Source: JAFECT01 sp035551675
Lineage (GTDB): Bacteria > Pseudomonadota > Alphaproteobacteria > Caulobacterales > Caulobacteraceae
Assembly (NCBI GenBank): GCA_035551675.1
Contig: DASZMV010000003.1
Coordinates: forward strand, 62,001-126,000
Direction: 5' to 3'
DNA: 64,000 nucleotides
The position numbers and the translations under genes were made by a program. The notes under the pieces were generated by a model. That model did not search any database and was not told where the DNA came from. It saw nothing but the letters and a program-made list of their open reading frames with translations. Shown here in pieces: positions 33,767 to 42,392 of this stretch; position 1 is the first letter of the stretch, and every line of letters starts with the position of its first letter.

Positions 33767-34975
33767 CTACAGCCGCTCGACCTCGACCTTGCCGCCCTTC
33801 ACCACCAGGGCGGGGCCTTTTTCCCAGATCGTGGAGAGGTCCTTCAGCGGATCGTCGTCCCAAACGCAAAGGTCGGCGCGGGCGCTCACTTTCACGCAAC
33901 CGAGTTCGCCGGATTGTTGCACGATCTCGGCGTTCACCGTCGTCGCGGAGCGCAGGGTGTCCATGATCCCGTCGCAAGCGGCGCGCATGCGAAACTCGTG
34001 CGCCTGCCAACGGTGCATGGCGCCCAGCAAGTCGCTGCCGAGACCGATCTTCACCCCCGCCTTGCGCGCGATCTTCACCGCCTCGCCGCCCTTGGTCGCG
34101 ACGTCGGCGATCTTGTCGACAGAGGCCTGCGGCATGCCGAGCGCCGGACCTTCCTTGCCGAGCACGTCGTAGGTGATCAGGGTCGGCACCAGATAGGCGC
34201 CCTTGTCCGCCATCAACTTCGCGGTCGGTTCGTCGAGCAGATTGCCGTGCTCGATGGTGCGCACGCCGTTGTTCACCGCGTGCGAAATGCCGTCCGGCGT
34301 ATAGGCGTGGGACAGCACATAGGTGCGCCGCGTCGCCGCCTCTTCGACGATGGCGCGGATTTCTTCCGACGAATACTGACGCATCCAGATCGGATCGGTG
34401 GGCGAGGACACGCCGCCGGACGTAAAGATCTTGATCTGATGCGCGCCCCGGCGAAGCGTTTCGCGCGCCGCGAGACGAACGGCGTCGACGCCGTCCACCA
34501 CCTGCGACAGACCGCCGACGTGGCCGCAGCCGCAGGGCTCGATGTGTTGAGCCCGCCCGTCGCCGTGTCCGCCGGTCTGCGACAGAGCCTTGCCCGAATA
34601 GAACAGGTTCGGCCCGCGCATCACGCCGTCTTCGATGGCGCGCCACAGGCCCCAGTCGGCGCCGCCGGCGTCGCGAATGGTGGTGAAGCCGCGATCGAGC
34701 GCGCCGCCCATGAGTCTGGCCGCATGGTGCGCCAGATAACTCATCGGCAGGCTGTCGACATAAGTCAGGTCGGCGCTGGACGCGTAGGCGTGGAAGTGAC
34801 AGTCGATGAAGCCCGGCAGCAGCGCGCGACCCTTGAGGTCGATGACGCGATCGGCATTGCCGCTGATGGCGCCGACCGCTTCGATACGTCCGTCGACGCA
34901 GAGCACGTCGCCTTCGGTCCCATAGTCGTCGGCATGGCCGTCCCAGATGCGGGCGTTCTTCAGATGCAGGCGCAT
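33767..34975 (-). CDS. Amidohydrolase, prolidase/imidazolonepropionase-like
   Basis: The product is 402 residues. The metal-dependent amidohydrolase motifs appear in order: PGFIDCHFH (HxH), an active-site Lys in QIKIFTSGGVSSPTDP, His in VLSHAYT, His in TIEHGN, and Asp in IGLGSDLLG. This set matches the Sgx9260-type Xaa-Pro dipeptidases characterised in Caulobacter-related and environmental DNA. Directly upstream on the same strand (6-bp gap) is the GntR regulator, then the hydroxyproline epimerase and DapA-like genes. A role in freeing proline or hydroxyproline from peptides fits, but is inferred from context. No signal peptide is present, so the enzyme is cytoplasmic. Confidence 0.85.
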   Translation of the reverse strand: MRLHLKNARIWDGHADDYGTEGDVLCVDGRIEAVGAISGNADRVIDLKGRALLPGFIDCHFHAYASSADLTYVDSLPMSYLAHHAARLMGGALDRGFTTIRDAGGADWGLWRAIEDGVMRGPNLFYSGKALSQTGGHGDGRAQHIEPCGCGHVGGLSQVVDGVDAVRLAARETLRRGAHQIKIFTSGGVSSPTDPIWMRQYSSEEIRAIVEEAATRRTYVLSHAYTPDGISHAVNNGVRTIEHGNLLDEPTAKLMADKGAYLVPTLITYDVLGKEGPALGMPQASVDKIADVATKGGEAVKIARKAGVKIGLGSDLLGAMHRWQAHEFRMRAACDGIMDTLRSATTVNAEIVQQSGELGCVKVSARADLCVWDDDPLKDLSTIWEKGPALVVKGGKVEVERL

Positions 34976-34981
34976 TCGCGT

Positions 34982-35629
34982 CTATTCCCGATCTTTCAAT
35001 TCGGTGCGCAGGTCGTCGAGCGTCGTGCCTATGTGCGCGTGAAGCAGGCTTTCCACCGATTGCGTCCGTCCCGCGGTCCAGGCGTCGCTCAGTTCCTTGT
35101 GTTCGCGAAGCGCGCGCTCCGAACGCCCCTGAGGGCGCAGGTGTTCGCGCACGTAACGCTCGGACAGGATATGCAGACGCTCGACAAGCTGGATGGTGAA
35201 GGGGCGCGCGGCCGGCGCCACCAGGGCGATGTGGAAGGCGCGGTTCAGCTCCGGCGTCTTGGCGTCGTGCGCCTCGGTGGCGCGGTTCAGCGCCTTGAGA
35301 CTCTCGACGACCCGGGCGCGGTCTTCGTCAGTGGCGCGGTCGCAACCGAGCGCCGCGGCCGAAGGTTCGATGCGCAGGCGCAGGTCGAAGATGTCGTCCA
35401 CCGCCTTGGGGTCGAGCGGCGCGACCTCGTAGCCGCGGCGCGGGTTCAGGGTGACCAGGCCGTCGTGTTCGAGCCGGCTCAACGCCTCGCGCAGCGGAAT
35501 CTTGCTGACCTCGAACTCGGCCGCGAGCGTGTCCTGGCGCAAGGGGGCGTTGGGGCGCAGGTCGCCGCTCACGATGCGCGCGCGCACCTTGTCGTAGAGC
35601 ACGTCGGGCAGCGGACGATCATGCGTCAT
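34982..35629 (-). CDS. GntR-family regulator, FadR/FCD type
   Basis: The product is 215 residues. The N-terminal winged helix includes LRQDTLAAEFEVSKIPLREALSRLEHDGLV (about residues 29-58). The C-terminal FCD ligand domain is all-helical, with DIFDLRLRIEPSAAAL and metal-type His residues in ELNRAFHIALV and LHAHIG. FCD regulators usually repress catabolic genes until a carboxylate metabolite binds. Position among hydroxyproline catabolic genes suggests it senses hydroxyproline or a downstream intermediate. A perfect palindrome upstream of the divergent dehydrogenase gene is its probable target. Confidence 0.92.
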   Translation of the reverse strand: MTHDRPLPDVLYDKVRARIVSGDLRPNAPLRQDTLAAEFEVSKIPLREALSRLEHDGLVTLNPRRGYEVAPLDPKAVDDIFDLRLRIEPSAAALGCDRATDEDRARVVESLKALNRATEAHDAKTPELNRAFHIALVAPAARPFTIQLVERLHILSERYVREHLRPQGRSERALREHKELSDAWTAGRTQSVESLLHAHIGTTLDDLRTELKDRE

Positions 35630-35646
35630 CTGGCATGGCTCATAAT

Positions 35647-36645
35647 TCAGGTCACCGTAAAGCCGCCATGGAACGGGTCGGCTTCATCGACCCAGATCTG
35701 GTTGAAGCCGGTGGACCAGGCGGTCCCCTCGATGGAGGGCACGATAGCGGAGAAATTCCCCAGCGTCGTCTCCGCCTCCACCCGGCCGATGAACCGGCTG
35801 CCGATATAGCTTTCGTGCACGAAGCGGTCGCCGGTCCTGAGCCGCCCCTTGGCGTGCAGGTGCGCCATCCGGGCCGAGGTGCCGGTGCCGCAGGGCGAGC
35901 GGTCTATGGCCTTTTCGCCGTAGAACACCGCATTGCGGGCGTCCGCGCCCTCGCTTTTGGACTTATCGGCCCACAGCACGTGGTTGACGCCGCGGATGGT
36001 CGGATCGAGGGGATGCACCGGCTCGACCGCCGCCTGCATGAGCGCGCGCACCTCGCGGCTGTTGCGGATGATGCGTTCGGCGCCCAGCGCATCGAGGCCC
36101 GTGTAAGCGCCCTGGGGTTCGATGATGGCGTAGAAGTTGCCGCCGTAGGCGACGTCGACGATGAGTTTGCCCAGTTCCGAGGTTTCGATCTCGACGCCCT
36201 CGACCGCGAGATAGCTCGCGATGTTGCGCAGGCGCACCCAGGAGACCTTGTTTCCGTCGCGCCCGTACTCGACCTCGATGCGGCCGGCGGGAACCTCGAG
36301 CGCCAGCTTGCCCTCTTCAAGCGGCGTGATCAGGCCGTTCTCGAGTCCGAAGGTGACCATGCCGATCGTGCCGTGCCCGCACATGGGCAGACAGCCGGAG
36401 GTCTCGACGAAGAGAATGCCGGCGTCGGCGTCGCCGAACGACGGGTAGAGGAATCCGCCCGACATCATGTCGTGACCGCGCGGTTCGAACATCAGGCTCC
36501 GGCGGATCCAGTCGAACCGCTTGAGGAAATCCTGGCGCAATTCGCTCATGCTCGCGCCGTTCAGACGCGGCGCGCCGCCGGCGATGAGGCGGACAGGGTT
36601 TCCCGCGGTGTGGCCGTCGATGCAGAAGAAGGTGTGTCGGCTCAC
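35647..36645 (-). CDS. 4-hydroxyproline 2-epimerase (proline racemase family)
   Basis: The product is 332 residues from a GTG at 36645 that overlaps the DapA-like stop by 4 bases. Both acid-base cysteines are present: Cys89 in MCGHGTIG and Cys252 in DRSPCGTGTSARMA. Two cysteines mark epimerases/racemases, whereas trans-3-hydroxyproline dehydratases have Ser or Thr at the first position. The reaction is trans-4-hydroxy-L-proline to cis-4-hydroxy-D-proline, the first step of bacterial hydroxyproline degradation. Neighbouring genes supply the next two steps. Proline racemase activity is the alternative and is less likely given the context. Confidence 0.9.
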   Translation of the reverse strand: MSRHTFFCIDGHTAGNPVRLIAGGAPRLNGASMSELRQDFLKRFDWIRRSLMFEPRGHDMMSGGFLYPSFGDADAGILFVETSGCLPMCGHGTIGMVTFGLENGLITPLEEGKLALEVPAGRIEVEYGRDGNKVSWVRLRNIASYLAVEGVEIETSELGKLIVDVAYGGNFYAIIEPQGAYTGLDALGAERIIRNSREVRALMQAAVEPVHPLDPTIRGVNHVLWADKSKSEGADARNAVFYGEKAIDRSPCGTGTSARMAHLHAKGRLRTGDRFVHESYIGSRFIGRVEAETTLGNFSAIVPSIEGTAWSTGFNQIWVDEADPFHGGFTVT

Positions 36646-37556
36646 GCCGCCGCCTTTTTCAAGCGCGGACGCGTGCCCGCCGCCTTCTCGGCCATGGCGA
36701 TGACCTCAGCCCGGCGCGCGCCCACGAGCGGCCAGCGCGGCGGTCGCACGCGTTCCGAACCGCGGCCCATCACCTGTTCCGCCAGCTTGATCGACTGCAC
36801 GAGGTCGTGCTCGGCGTCGAGGTGCAACAGCGGCATGAACCAGCGATAGATGGCGCGCGCCTCGTCCAGATCGCCCCGCGCGAAGGCGTCGTAGAGCGCC
36901 ACCGACTCCTGCGGAAACGCGCTGGTGAGACCGGACACCCACCCGCGCGCGCCGAGGATCAGACCTTCGAGCGCCACGTCGTCGAGACCGGCCATGAGCG
37001 CAAAACGATCGCCGAAACTGTTGATCAGGTCGGTGAAGCGGCGCGTATCGGGCGCGGATTCCTTCACCGCCACGATGTTCTTTACCGACGCCAGCTTCGC
37101 CAGCGCCGTGTCACCGATGCTGACGCGATAGGCGGGCGGGTTGTTGTAGAGCATGATCGGAAGCGCGGTCGCCTCCGCCACCATCTTGAAGTGCGAGACC
37201 AATTCGTCCTCGGTCGGCACATAGACCATGGCCGGCAGCACCATCAGGGCGTCGGCGCCGAGCTTTTCCGCGTCGCGCGCGAAGTCCGCGGCCTTGCGCG
37301 AGGTCAGTTCGCTGACGCCCACGATGATCGGCACGCGACCGTTGACGGTCTCGCGCGCGGCGGCCAGAACGGCGCGCTTCTCGTCGGCGTCGAGCGAATT
37401 GTTTTCGCCGCAGGTGCCCATGAGGATCAGCCCGTGCACCCCGTCGCGAATCAGGGCGTCCAGCCCCTTGCGCGTGGCCTCCATGTCGATGGAGAGATCG
37501 GCGGCGAACTGGGTTGTGGCGGCCGGGTAGACCCCGGTCCAGGCGACGGTCGTCAT
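36642..37556 (-). CDS. DapA-family lyase, probable 1-pyrroline-4-hydroxy-2-carboxylate deaminase
   Basis: The product is 304 residues of the dihydrodipicolinate synthase/NAL superfamily. The Schiff-base lysine is Lys165 in NIVAVKES, with Tyr137 in IMLYNNPP; GTCGENNSL replaces the usual GTTGE. In hydroxyproline catabolism a DapA-family enzyme deaminates and dehydrates pyrroline-4-hydroxy-2-carboxylate to 2-oxoglutarate semialdehyde. Co-transcription with the epimerase and divergence from a D-amino acid dehydrogenase point to that role. A basic C-terminal tail (RPRLKKAAA) is present. The start ATG at 37556 follows GAGGG. Confidence 0.85.
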   Translation of the reverse strand: MTTVAWTGVYPAATTQFAADLSIDMEATRKGLDALIRDGVHGLILMGTCGENNSLDADEKRAVLAAARETVNGRVPIIVGVSELTSRKAADFARDAEKLGADALMVLPAMVYVPTEDELVSHFKMVAEATALPIMLYNNPPAYRVSIGDTALAKLASVKNIVAVKESAPDTRRFTDLINSFGDRFALMAGLDDVALEGLILGARGWVSGLTSAFPQESVALYDAFARGDLDEARAIYRWFMPLLHLDAEHDLVQSIKLAEQVMGRGSERVRPPRWPLVGARRAEVIAMAEKAAGTRPRLKKAAA

Positions 37557-37592
37557 AGGCGGCCCTCGGATTGTCGTTTGTGTTGGAACGAA

Positions 37593-37604
37593 ATCGTATA
37601 CGAT
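37593..37604. promoter_or_regulatory. Perfect palindrome, candidate GntR (FCD) operator
   Basis: ATCGTATACGAT is its own reverse complement. It lies in the 49-bp gap between the divergent deaminase and dehydrogenase genes and ends two bases before the dehydrogenase start. FadR-subfamily GntR proteins bind sites of the form TNGTNNNACNA, and TCGT-AT-ACGA fits that form with a two-base centre. Binding here could block both divergent promoters. Confidence 0.6.
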
Positions 37605-37605
37605 A

Positions 37606-38877
37606 ATGGCGATGGTGCAATCCCGGTCGAGGAATTCTTCCCGCTCCACCCACTTCGCGGTGATCGGCGGGGGCGTGATCGGGGCCGCGTCGGCCGTTCG
37701 CCTGCGTCAGGCCGGCCATGACGTGACCCTTGTGGATCCGGGCGACGAGGAAGGGCGCACCTCCTTCGGCAACGCCGGCCAGGTGGTGATCGACGCGGCC
37801 GAGCCGCTGGCCTCCTGGCATAATGTGTGGACCGCGCCGGGGCGTCTGTTCGCCTTCGGGGGGCCGCTCGACTTCTGCCTGAGCGATATCGACCTCTGGC
37901 TGCCGTGGAGCTTTCGCTATCTCGCCGCCTGTAATCCCGACCGGTTCAAGCGGGGGACCAAGGCGCTCCGGGGCCTGTTGGAGCGCGCCGTCCCCGAGTG
38001 GAAGGACCTGACCGCCAGCATCGGGCGCCCGGACCTGGTCGAGGAAAGCGGACACTTCCAGCTCTGGGAATCCGAGACCTCCGCCCGGCGCGGCCTCGCG
38101 GCGATGTCCAACGCGGACGTGGGGCCGGCTCGTTGGCGCGCGATCACGCCCCAGGAGCGGGAGAGTCTGGCCGGCCGCTTTGCGGGCCAGGTGAAGGGCG
38201 GCGTGTTCTTCGAGAACACCGTGCGGTTGCGCGACCCGGGCGAGACCGTCCGCGCCCTGTGGAAGGGCCTGACCGACCTCGGCGGCAAGACCGTCACCGG
38301 CCATGTCGCCCGCCTGCAGGCGACCGACGACGGCGTGACCCTGACCATGGACGACGGCTCGACCCTGGAAGCCGATCAGGTGCTGGTCGCTGGCGGCGCG
38401 CGCTCCGCCGCCCTGATGGCCGACCTGGGAATCCGGGCGCCGCTGGTGGCCGAGCGCGGCTATCACCTGCGCTTCGACGATCCGCATTGGCCGCGCACCC
38501 TGCCGGCCATCCTGTTCGAGGACCGCTGGATCTATCTCTCCAGCTTCGACAGCGGCGTGCGCGTCACCGGCTTCACCGAGATCGGCCGGCCGGACACCCC
38601 GTCGGACCCGCGCAAGTGGGCGCTGTTGGAGCGGCATCTGAGAGAGCTCGGCGTGCAGGTCCCCGAGACCGTCCACCGCTGGCGCGGGTCGCGCCCTACC
38701 CTGCCGGACTTCCTGCCCGCGATCGGGCGGCTGAACCCGCGGGTGCTCTACGCTTTCGGCCATCAGCACATCGGCATGACCCTGGCCGCCGCGACCGCAC
38801 AGGCCGTGGCCGAGTTGACCAGCGCCAATACGACGCCGCAGCGGCTGACCGCCTTCGACCTGCGCCGGTTCGGCTGA
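37606..38877 (+). CDS. FAD-dependent D-amino acid dehydrogenase, probable cis-4-hydroxy-D-proline dehydrogenase
   Basis: The product is 423 residues of the DadA/DAO family. The FAD Rossmann motif is HFAVIGGGVIGAASAVRL near residue 17, followed by SFGNAGQVV, typical of DadA-like dehydrogenases. The C-terminal GSRPTLPDFLPAIGR and GHQHIGMTLAAATA segments complete the FAD and substrate sites. In the hydroxyproline pathway this step oxidises cis-4-hydroxy-D-proline to pyrroline-4-hydroxy-2-carboxylate and passes electrons to the respiratory chain. The start could be the ATG at 37606 or 37612; neither has a clear ribosome-binding site, so a leaderless or operator-overlapping transcript is possible. 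Confidence 0.88.
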   Translation: MAMVQSRSRNSSRSTHFAVIGGGVIGAASAVRLRQAGHDVTLVDPGDEEGRTSFGNAGQVVIDAAEPLASWHNVWTAPGRLFAFGGPLDFCLSDIDLWLPWSFRYLAACNPDRFKRGTKALRGLLERAVPEWKDLTASIGRPDLVEESGHFQLWESETSARRGLAAMSNADVGPARWRAITPQERESLAGRFAGQVKGGVFFENTVRLRDPGETVRALWKGLTDLGGKTVTGHVARLQATDDGVTLTMDDGSTLEADQVLVAGGARSAALMADLGIRAPLVAERGYHLRFDDPHWPRTLPAILFEDRWIYLSSFDSGVRVTGFTEIGRPDTPSDPRKWALLERHLRELGVQVPETVHRWRGSRPTLPDFLPAIGRLNPRVLYAFGHQHIGMTLAAATAQAVAELTSANTTPQRLTAFDLRRFG

Positions 38878-38969
38878 AGATCGCCGTCGCAAGATCATTG
38901 TTCAGGGGCCGCCTCGCCTGCTAAGCGCAACTGATCGGCGATCAGGAATATGCCCGAGGAGATCTGGCC

Positions 38970-40214
38970 ATGGACTTCACCCTCTCCGAACGGCAGCGGC
39001 ATTGGCGCGACCGGGTGCGCGCCTTCATGGACGCCCACGTCTATCCGAACCTCGATACCTACAAGGCCCAGACCGCCCTGGTCGGCGAGGCGCGCTGGAA
39101 GGGCGTGCCGCAGATCATCGAGGACCTGAAGCCCAAGGCCCGGACCGAGGGCCTGTGGAACCTGTTCCTGCCGCCCAACGAAGAGCACGACGACGGTGAG
39201 TTTCACGGCGCGGGTCTAAGCAATCTCGAATACGCGATGTGCGCCGAAGAGATGGGCCGCATCGAATGGGCGTCGGAGGTGTTCAACTGTTCGGCGCCCG
39301 ACACCGGCAATATGGAAGTGCTGCATCGCTACGGATCGCCCGCGCAGAAAGAACGCTGGATGCGGCCACTGCTGAACGGCGAAATCCGGTCGGCCTTTTT
39401 GATGACCGAGCCGAACGTCGCCTCGTCGGACGCGACCAACATCGAGACGCGCATCGTGCGCGACGGCGACGACTATGTAATCAACGGCCACAAGTGGTGG
39501 TCGTCGGGCGTGGGCGATCCGCGCTGCAAGCTCGCCATCGTCATGGGTAAGACCGACCCGGAGGGCCCGCGTCACGCGCAGCAGTCGCAGATCCTGGTTC
39601 CGCTCGACTCTCCCGGCGTCGACATCAGGCGCATGCTGCCGGTGTTCGGCTACGACGACGCGCCGCACGGTCACGCCGAGGTGGTGCTGAAGGACGTGCG
39701 CGTGCCGGCGGAAAACCTGCTGCTCGGCGAAGGCCGCGGCTTCGAGATCGCCCAGGGGCGTCTGGGACCCGGCCGCATCCACCACTGCATGCGCACCATC
39801 GGCGCCGCGGAGATGGCGCTGGAGAAGATGACCAGGCGATTGTTGTCGCGGGTCGCCTTCGGCAAGACCATCGCCTCGCATTCGGTGTGGGAGCAGCGCA
39901 TCGCCCAGGCGCGCACCGACATCGAGATGAACCGCCTCTTGTGCCTGAAGGCCGCGGACATGATGGACAAGGCGGGCAACAAGGCCGCCCAGCTCGAGAT
40001 CGCCATGATCAAGGTCTCGGCGCCGAACATGGCGCTGCGCATCATCGACGACGCGATCCAGGCGCATGGCGCGGGCGGGGTGTCGGAAGACTTCGGTCTC
40101 GCCAAGGCCTATGCCGGCATCCGCACCCTGCGCATCGCCGACGGCCCCGACGAGGTGCACAACCGCGCCATCGCGCGGATGGAATACGCCAAGCACTCGA
40201 ACACGAAGGTATAG
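38970..40214 (+). CDS. Acyl-CoA dehydrogenase, ACAD10/11-like
   Basis: The product is 414 residues. The N-terminal helices begin MDFTLSERQRHWRDRV. The FAD/substrate middle domain has AFLMTEPNVASSDATN and NGHKWWSSG. The C-terminal domain has QAHGAGGVSEDFGLA and IADGPDEVHNRAIARMEY. The last motif resembles the ACAD10/11 group, which acts on long or hydroxylated acyl-CoAs. It oxidises an acyl-CoA at the alpha-beta bond and passes electrons to ETF. It starts the four-gene operon 38970-43532, with only 3 bp to the next gene. Confidence 0.9.
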   Translation: MDFTLSERQRHWRDRVRAFMDAHVYPNLDTYKAQTALVGEARWKGVPQIIEDLKPKARTEGLWNLFLPPNEEHDDGEFHGAGLSNLEYAMCAEEMGRIEWASEVFNCSAPDTGNMEVLHRYGSPAQKERWMRPLLNGEIRSAFLMTEPNVASSDATNIETRIVRDGDDYVINGHKWWSSGVGDPRCKLAIVMGKTDPEGPRHAQQSQILVPLDSPGVDIRRMLPVFGYDDAPHGHAEVVLKDVRVPAENLLLGEGRGFEIAQGRLGPGRIHHCMRTIGAAEMALEKMTRRLLSRVAFGKTIASHSVWEQRIAQARTDIEMNRLLCLKAADMMDKAGNKAAQLEIAMIKVSAPNMALRIIDDAIQAHGAGGVSEDFGLAKAYAGIRTLRIADGPDEVHNRAIARMEYAKHSNTKV

Positions 40215-40217
40215 GCC

Positions 40218-41213
40218 GTGAAAACGCTGCTGAGCCGCGATCCCGGCGGTCCCGAGACCCTGACCCTCGAAGACGCGCCCGATCCCGTCGCCGGTCCGGG
40301 CGAAGTGGTGATCGCGGTGAAGGCCTGTTCGGTGAACTATCCCGACGTGCTGATCATCGAGGACAAGTATCAACTGAAGCCGCCGCGCCCCTTCGCGCCG
40401 GGCGCCGAGATCGCAGGCGTCATCGAAAGCGTCGGCGAGCATGCGCCGGGGGCCCGCGTCGGCGACCGCGTCATCGCCTTTCCGATGGTGGGCGGCTTTG
40501 CGGAGAAGGTCGCGGCGCGGGCCGACACGCTGGTCCCCATGCCGGACACGATGAGCTTCGAGGACGGCGCCTCATTGATCCTTACCTACGCGACCTCGCT
40601 GCATGCGCTGCAGGACCGCGCGAAACTTCAGCACGGCGAGACCCTGCTGGTATTGGGCGCCGGCGGCGGCGTAGGCATCGCCGCGGTCGAACTCGGCAAG
40701 GCCATGGGCGCGCATGTGATCGCCGCCGCCTCGTCGCAGGCGAAGGTCGACCTCGCCATCGCCCACGGCGCCGACAAGGGCGTGGTCTATCCGTCGGGAC
40801 CGTTCGACAAGGACGGACAGAAGGCGCTGGCCGCCCTGTTCAAACAGGCCTGCGGACCCAAGGGCGCGGACGTGATCTACGATCCGGTCGGCGGCGACTA
40901 TGCCGAGGCCGCGCTACGCGCCATCGCCTGGGAGGGCCGCTTCCTGGTGGTCGGCTTCCCCGCCGGCATCCCGAAGATTCCGCTGAACCTGACACTGTTG
41001 AAGGGCTGTCAGATCGTGGGCGTGTTCTGGGGCGGGTTCGTCAACAACCTGCCGGACCACGCCGCCGCCAACACCCGCGAGCTGATCAAGCTCTACATCG
41101 ACGGCAAGATCCGGCCCGAGGTTTCCGAACGCTTCCCCTTGGAGCGCGGCGGCGAAGCCATCGCGCGACTGGCCTCACGTCAGGCCTGCGGCAAGATCGT
41201 GGTGATCCCATGA
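40218..41213 (+). CDS. NADPH:quinone oxidoreductase family (MDR, zinc-free)
   Basis: The product is 331 residues from a GTG at 40218. It is a medium-chain reductase: the N-terminal GroES-like domain (SVNYPDVLIIEDKYQLKPPRPFAPGAEIAGVI) and a Rossmann domain with LGAGGGVGIAAVELGKAMGA. The zinc-ligand cysteines of alcohol dehydrogenases are absent, which places it with QOR/enoyl reductase-type enzymes. In this operon it may reduce an enoyl-CoA or quinone. Its stop overlaps the next acyl-CoA dehydrogenase start by 4 bases (ATGA). Confidence 0.88.
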   Translation: MKTLLSRDPGGPETLTLEDAPDPVAGPGEVVIAVKACSVNYPDVLIIEDKYQLKPPRPFAPGAEIAGVIESVGEHAPGARVGDRVIAFPMVGGFAEKVAARADTLVPMPDTMSFEDGASLILTYATSLHALQDRAKLQHGETLLVLGAGGGVGIAAVELGKAMGAHVIAAASSQAKVDLAIAHGADKGVVYPSGPFDKDGQKALAALFKQACGPKGADVIYDPVGGDYAEAALRAIAWEGRFLVVGFPAGIPKIPLNLTLLKGCQIVGVFWGGFVNNLPDHAAANTRELIKLYIDGKIRPEVSERFPLERGGEAIARLASRQACGKIVVIP

Positions 41214-42391
41214 GCGACCTCGAAGTCTTCCGCGCCGAGACGCGCGTCTGGCTCGAAGCCAACTGTCCGCCCGAGATGCGCCTGCCGTTCCGCGACGAGG
41301 AGGATCGCTGCTGGGGCGGCCGCACGTGGAAGTTCCAGAGCGAGGCGCAGAAGCAGTGGCTCGAGCGCATGGCCGCGCGCGGCTGGACCGCGCCCGAGTG
41401 GCCGGTCGAACACGGCGGCGGCGGACTTTCGCGCGAGGAGGCCAAGGTGCTGCGCGCGGAGATGCGCCGCATCAAGGCGCGTTCGCCGCTGGACAGTTTC
41501 GGACTGTGGATGCTGGGACCGGCGTTGCTGAAGTACGGCAGCGAGGAACAGAAGCAACACTATCTGCCCCCGATCGTGCGCGGCGAGATCCGCTGGTGCC
41601 AGGGCTACTCCGAACCCGGCGCGGGCTCGGACCTCGCCAGTTTGCAGACCCGCGCGGAAGATCGCGGTGACCATTTTCTGGTCAACGGCCAAAAGGTCTG
41701 GACGTCCTACGCTGACAAGGCCGACTGGATCTTCTGCCTGGTGCGCACCAACCCGGAGGCGCCCAAGCACGAAGGCATCAGCTTTGTGCTGTTCGACATG
41801 AAGACGCCGGGCGTTTCGACCAAGCCTATCGTCCTGATTTCCGGCAAGTCGCCGTTCTGCGAGACCTTCTTCGACGACGTGAAGGTGCCCAAAGACCAGC
41901 TCGTGGGCGATCTCAACAAAGGCTGGGACGTCGCGAAATATCTGCTCGGCCACGAGCGCGAAATGATCTCCAACATCGGCGTCATGGACGGCGGCTCGCT
42001 CGGCGCGGTGGCGTCGCGCCAGGCAGGCCTCAGCCGCGATGGCGACAGTTCCGACTATCTGCTGCGCACGGACCTCGCGCGCTTCGACGTCGACGCCGCG
42101 GCCTTCGCTTGCGCGCTCGAGCGCACCGGCGATCTCGCGAGGATCAAGCACGCGCATCCCGCGCTGTCGTCGGTGTTGAAATACTACGGCGCGGTCCTGA
42201 ACAAGCGGCGGCACGAACTGCTGATGAGCGCGGGCGGCGCCGACGCGCTGGAGTGGGAAGGCGAGCGGTCCAAGGACGGACTCGCGGCGCGCTCGTGGCT
42301 GCGCACCAAGGCCAACTCCATCGAGGGCGGCACCGACGAAGTGCAGCTCAACATCATCGCCAAGCGCCTGCTCGGCCTGCCGGGAGCCTGA
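41210..42391 (+). CDS. Acyl-CoA dehydrogenase with catalytic loop (FadE, probable active partner)
   Basis: The product is 393 residues. CQGYSEPGAGSDLAS and NGQKVWTSYADKAD are the FAD-domain motifs. The C-terminal KANSIEGGTDEVQLNIIAKRLLGL contains the EGxTDE segment that carries or neighbours the catalytic glutamate in many acyl-CoA dehydrogenases. The following gene encodes a second dehydrogenase that lacks this segment, so the two probably form a heterocomplex like the paired FadE proteins of steroid side-chain degraders. It overlaps the quinone reductase by 4 bases. Confidence 0.9.
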   Translation: MSDLEVFRAETRVWLEANCPPEMRLPFRDEEDRCWGGRTWKFQSEAQKQWLERMAARGWTAPEWPVEHGGGGLSREEAKVLRAEMRRIKARSPLDSFGLWMLGPALLKYGSEEQKQHYLPPIVRGEIRWCQGYSEPGAGSDLASLQTRAEDRGDHFLVNGQKVWTSYADKADWIFCLVRTNPEAPKHEGISFVLFDMKTPGVSTKPIVLISGKSPFCETFFDDVKVPKDQLVGDLNKGWDVAKYLLGHEREMISNIGVMDGGSLGAVASRQAGLSRDGDSSDYLLRTDLARFDVDAAAFACALERTGDLARIKHAHPALSSVLKYYGAVLNKRRHELLMSAGGADALEWEGERSKDGLAARSWLRTKANSIEGGTDEVQLNIIAKRLLGLPGA

Positions 42392-42392
42392 G

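Noticed and set aside
33755..33770. GTAGCG-GCGA-CGCTAC hairpin as terminator of the amidohydrolase gene
   Set aside because: The stem is short, overlaps the stop codon and has no T-tract.
33633..34646. Upstream extension of the M16 peptidase frame
   Set aside because: It overlaps the amidohydrolase in another frame, and a signal peptide begins at the ATG at 33632.
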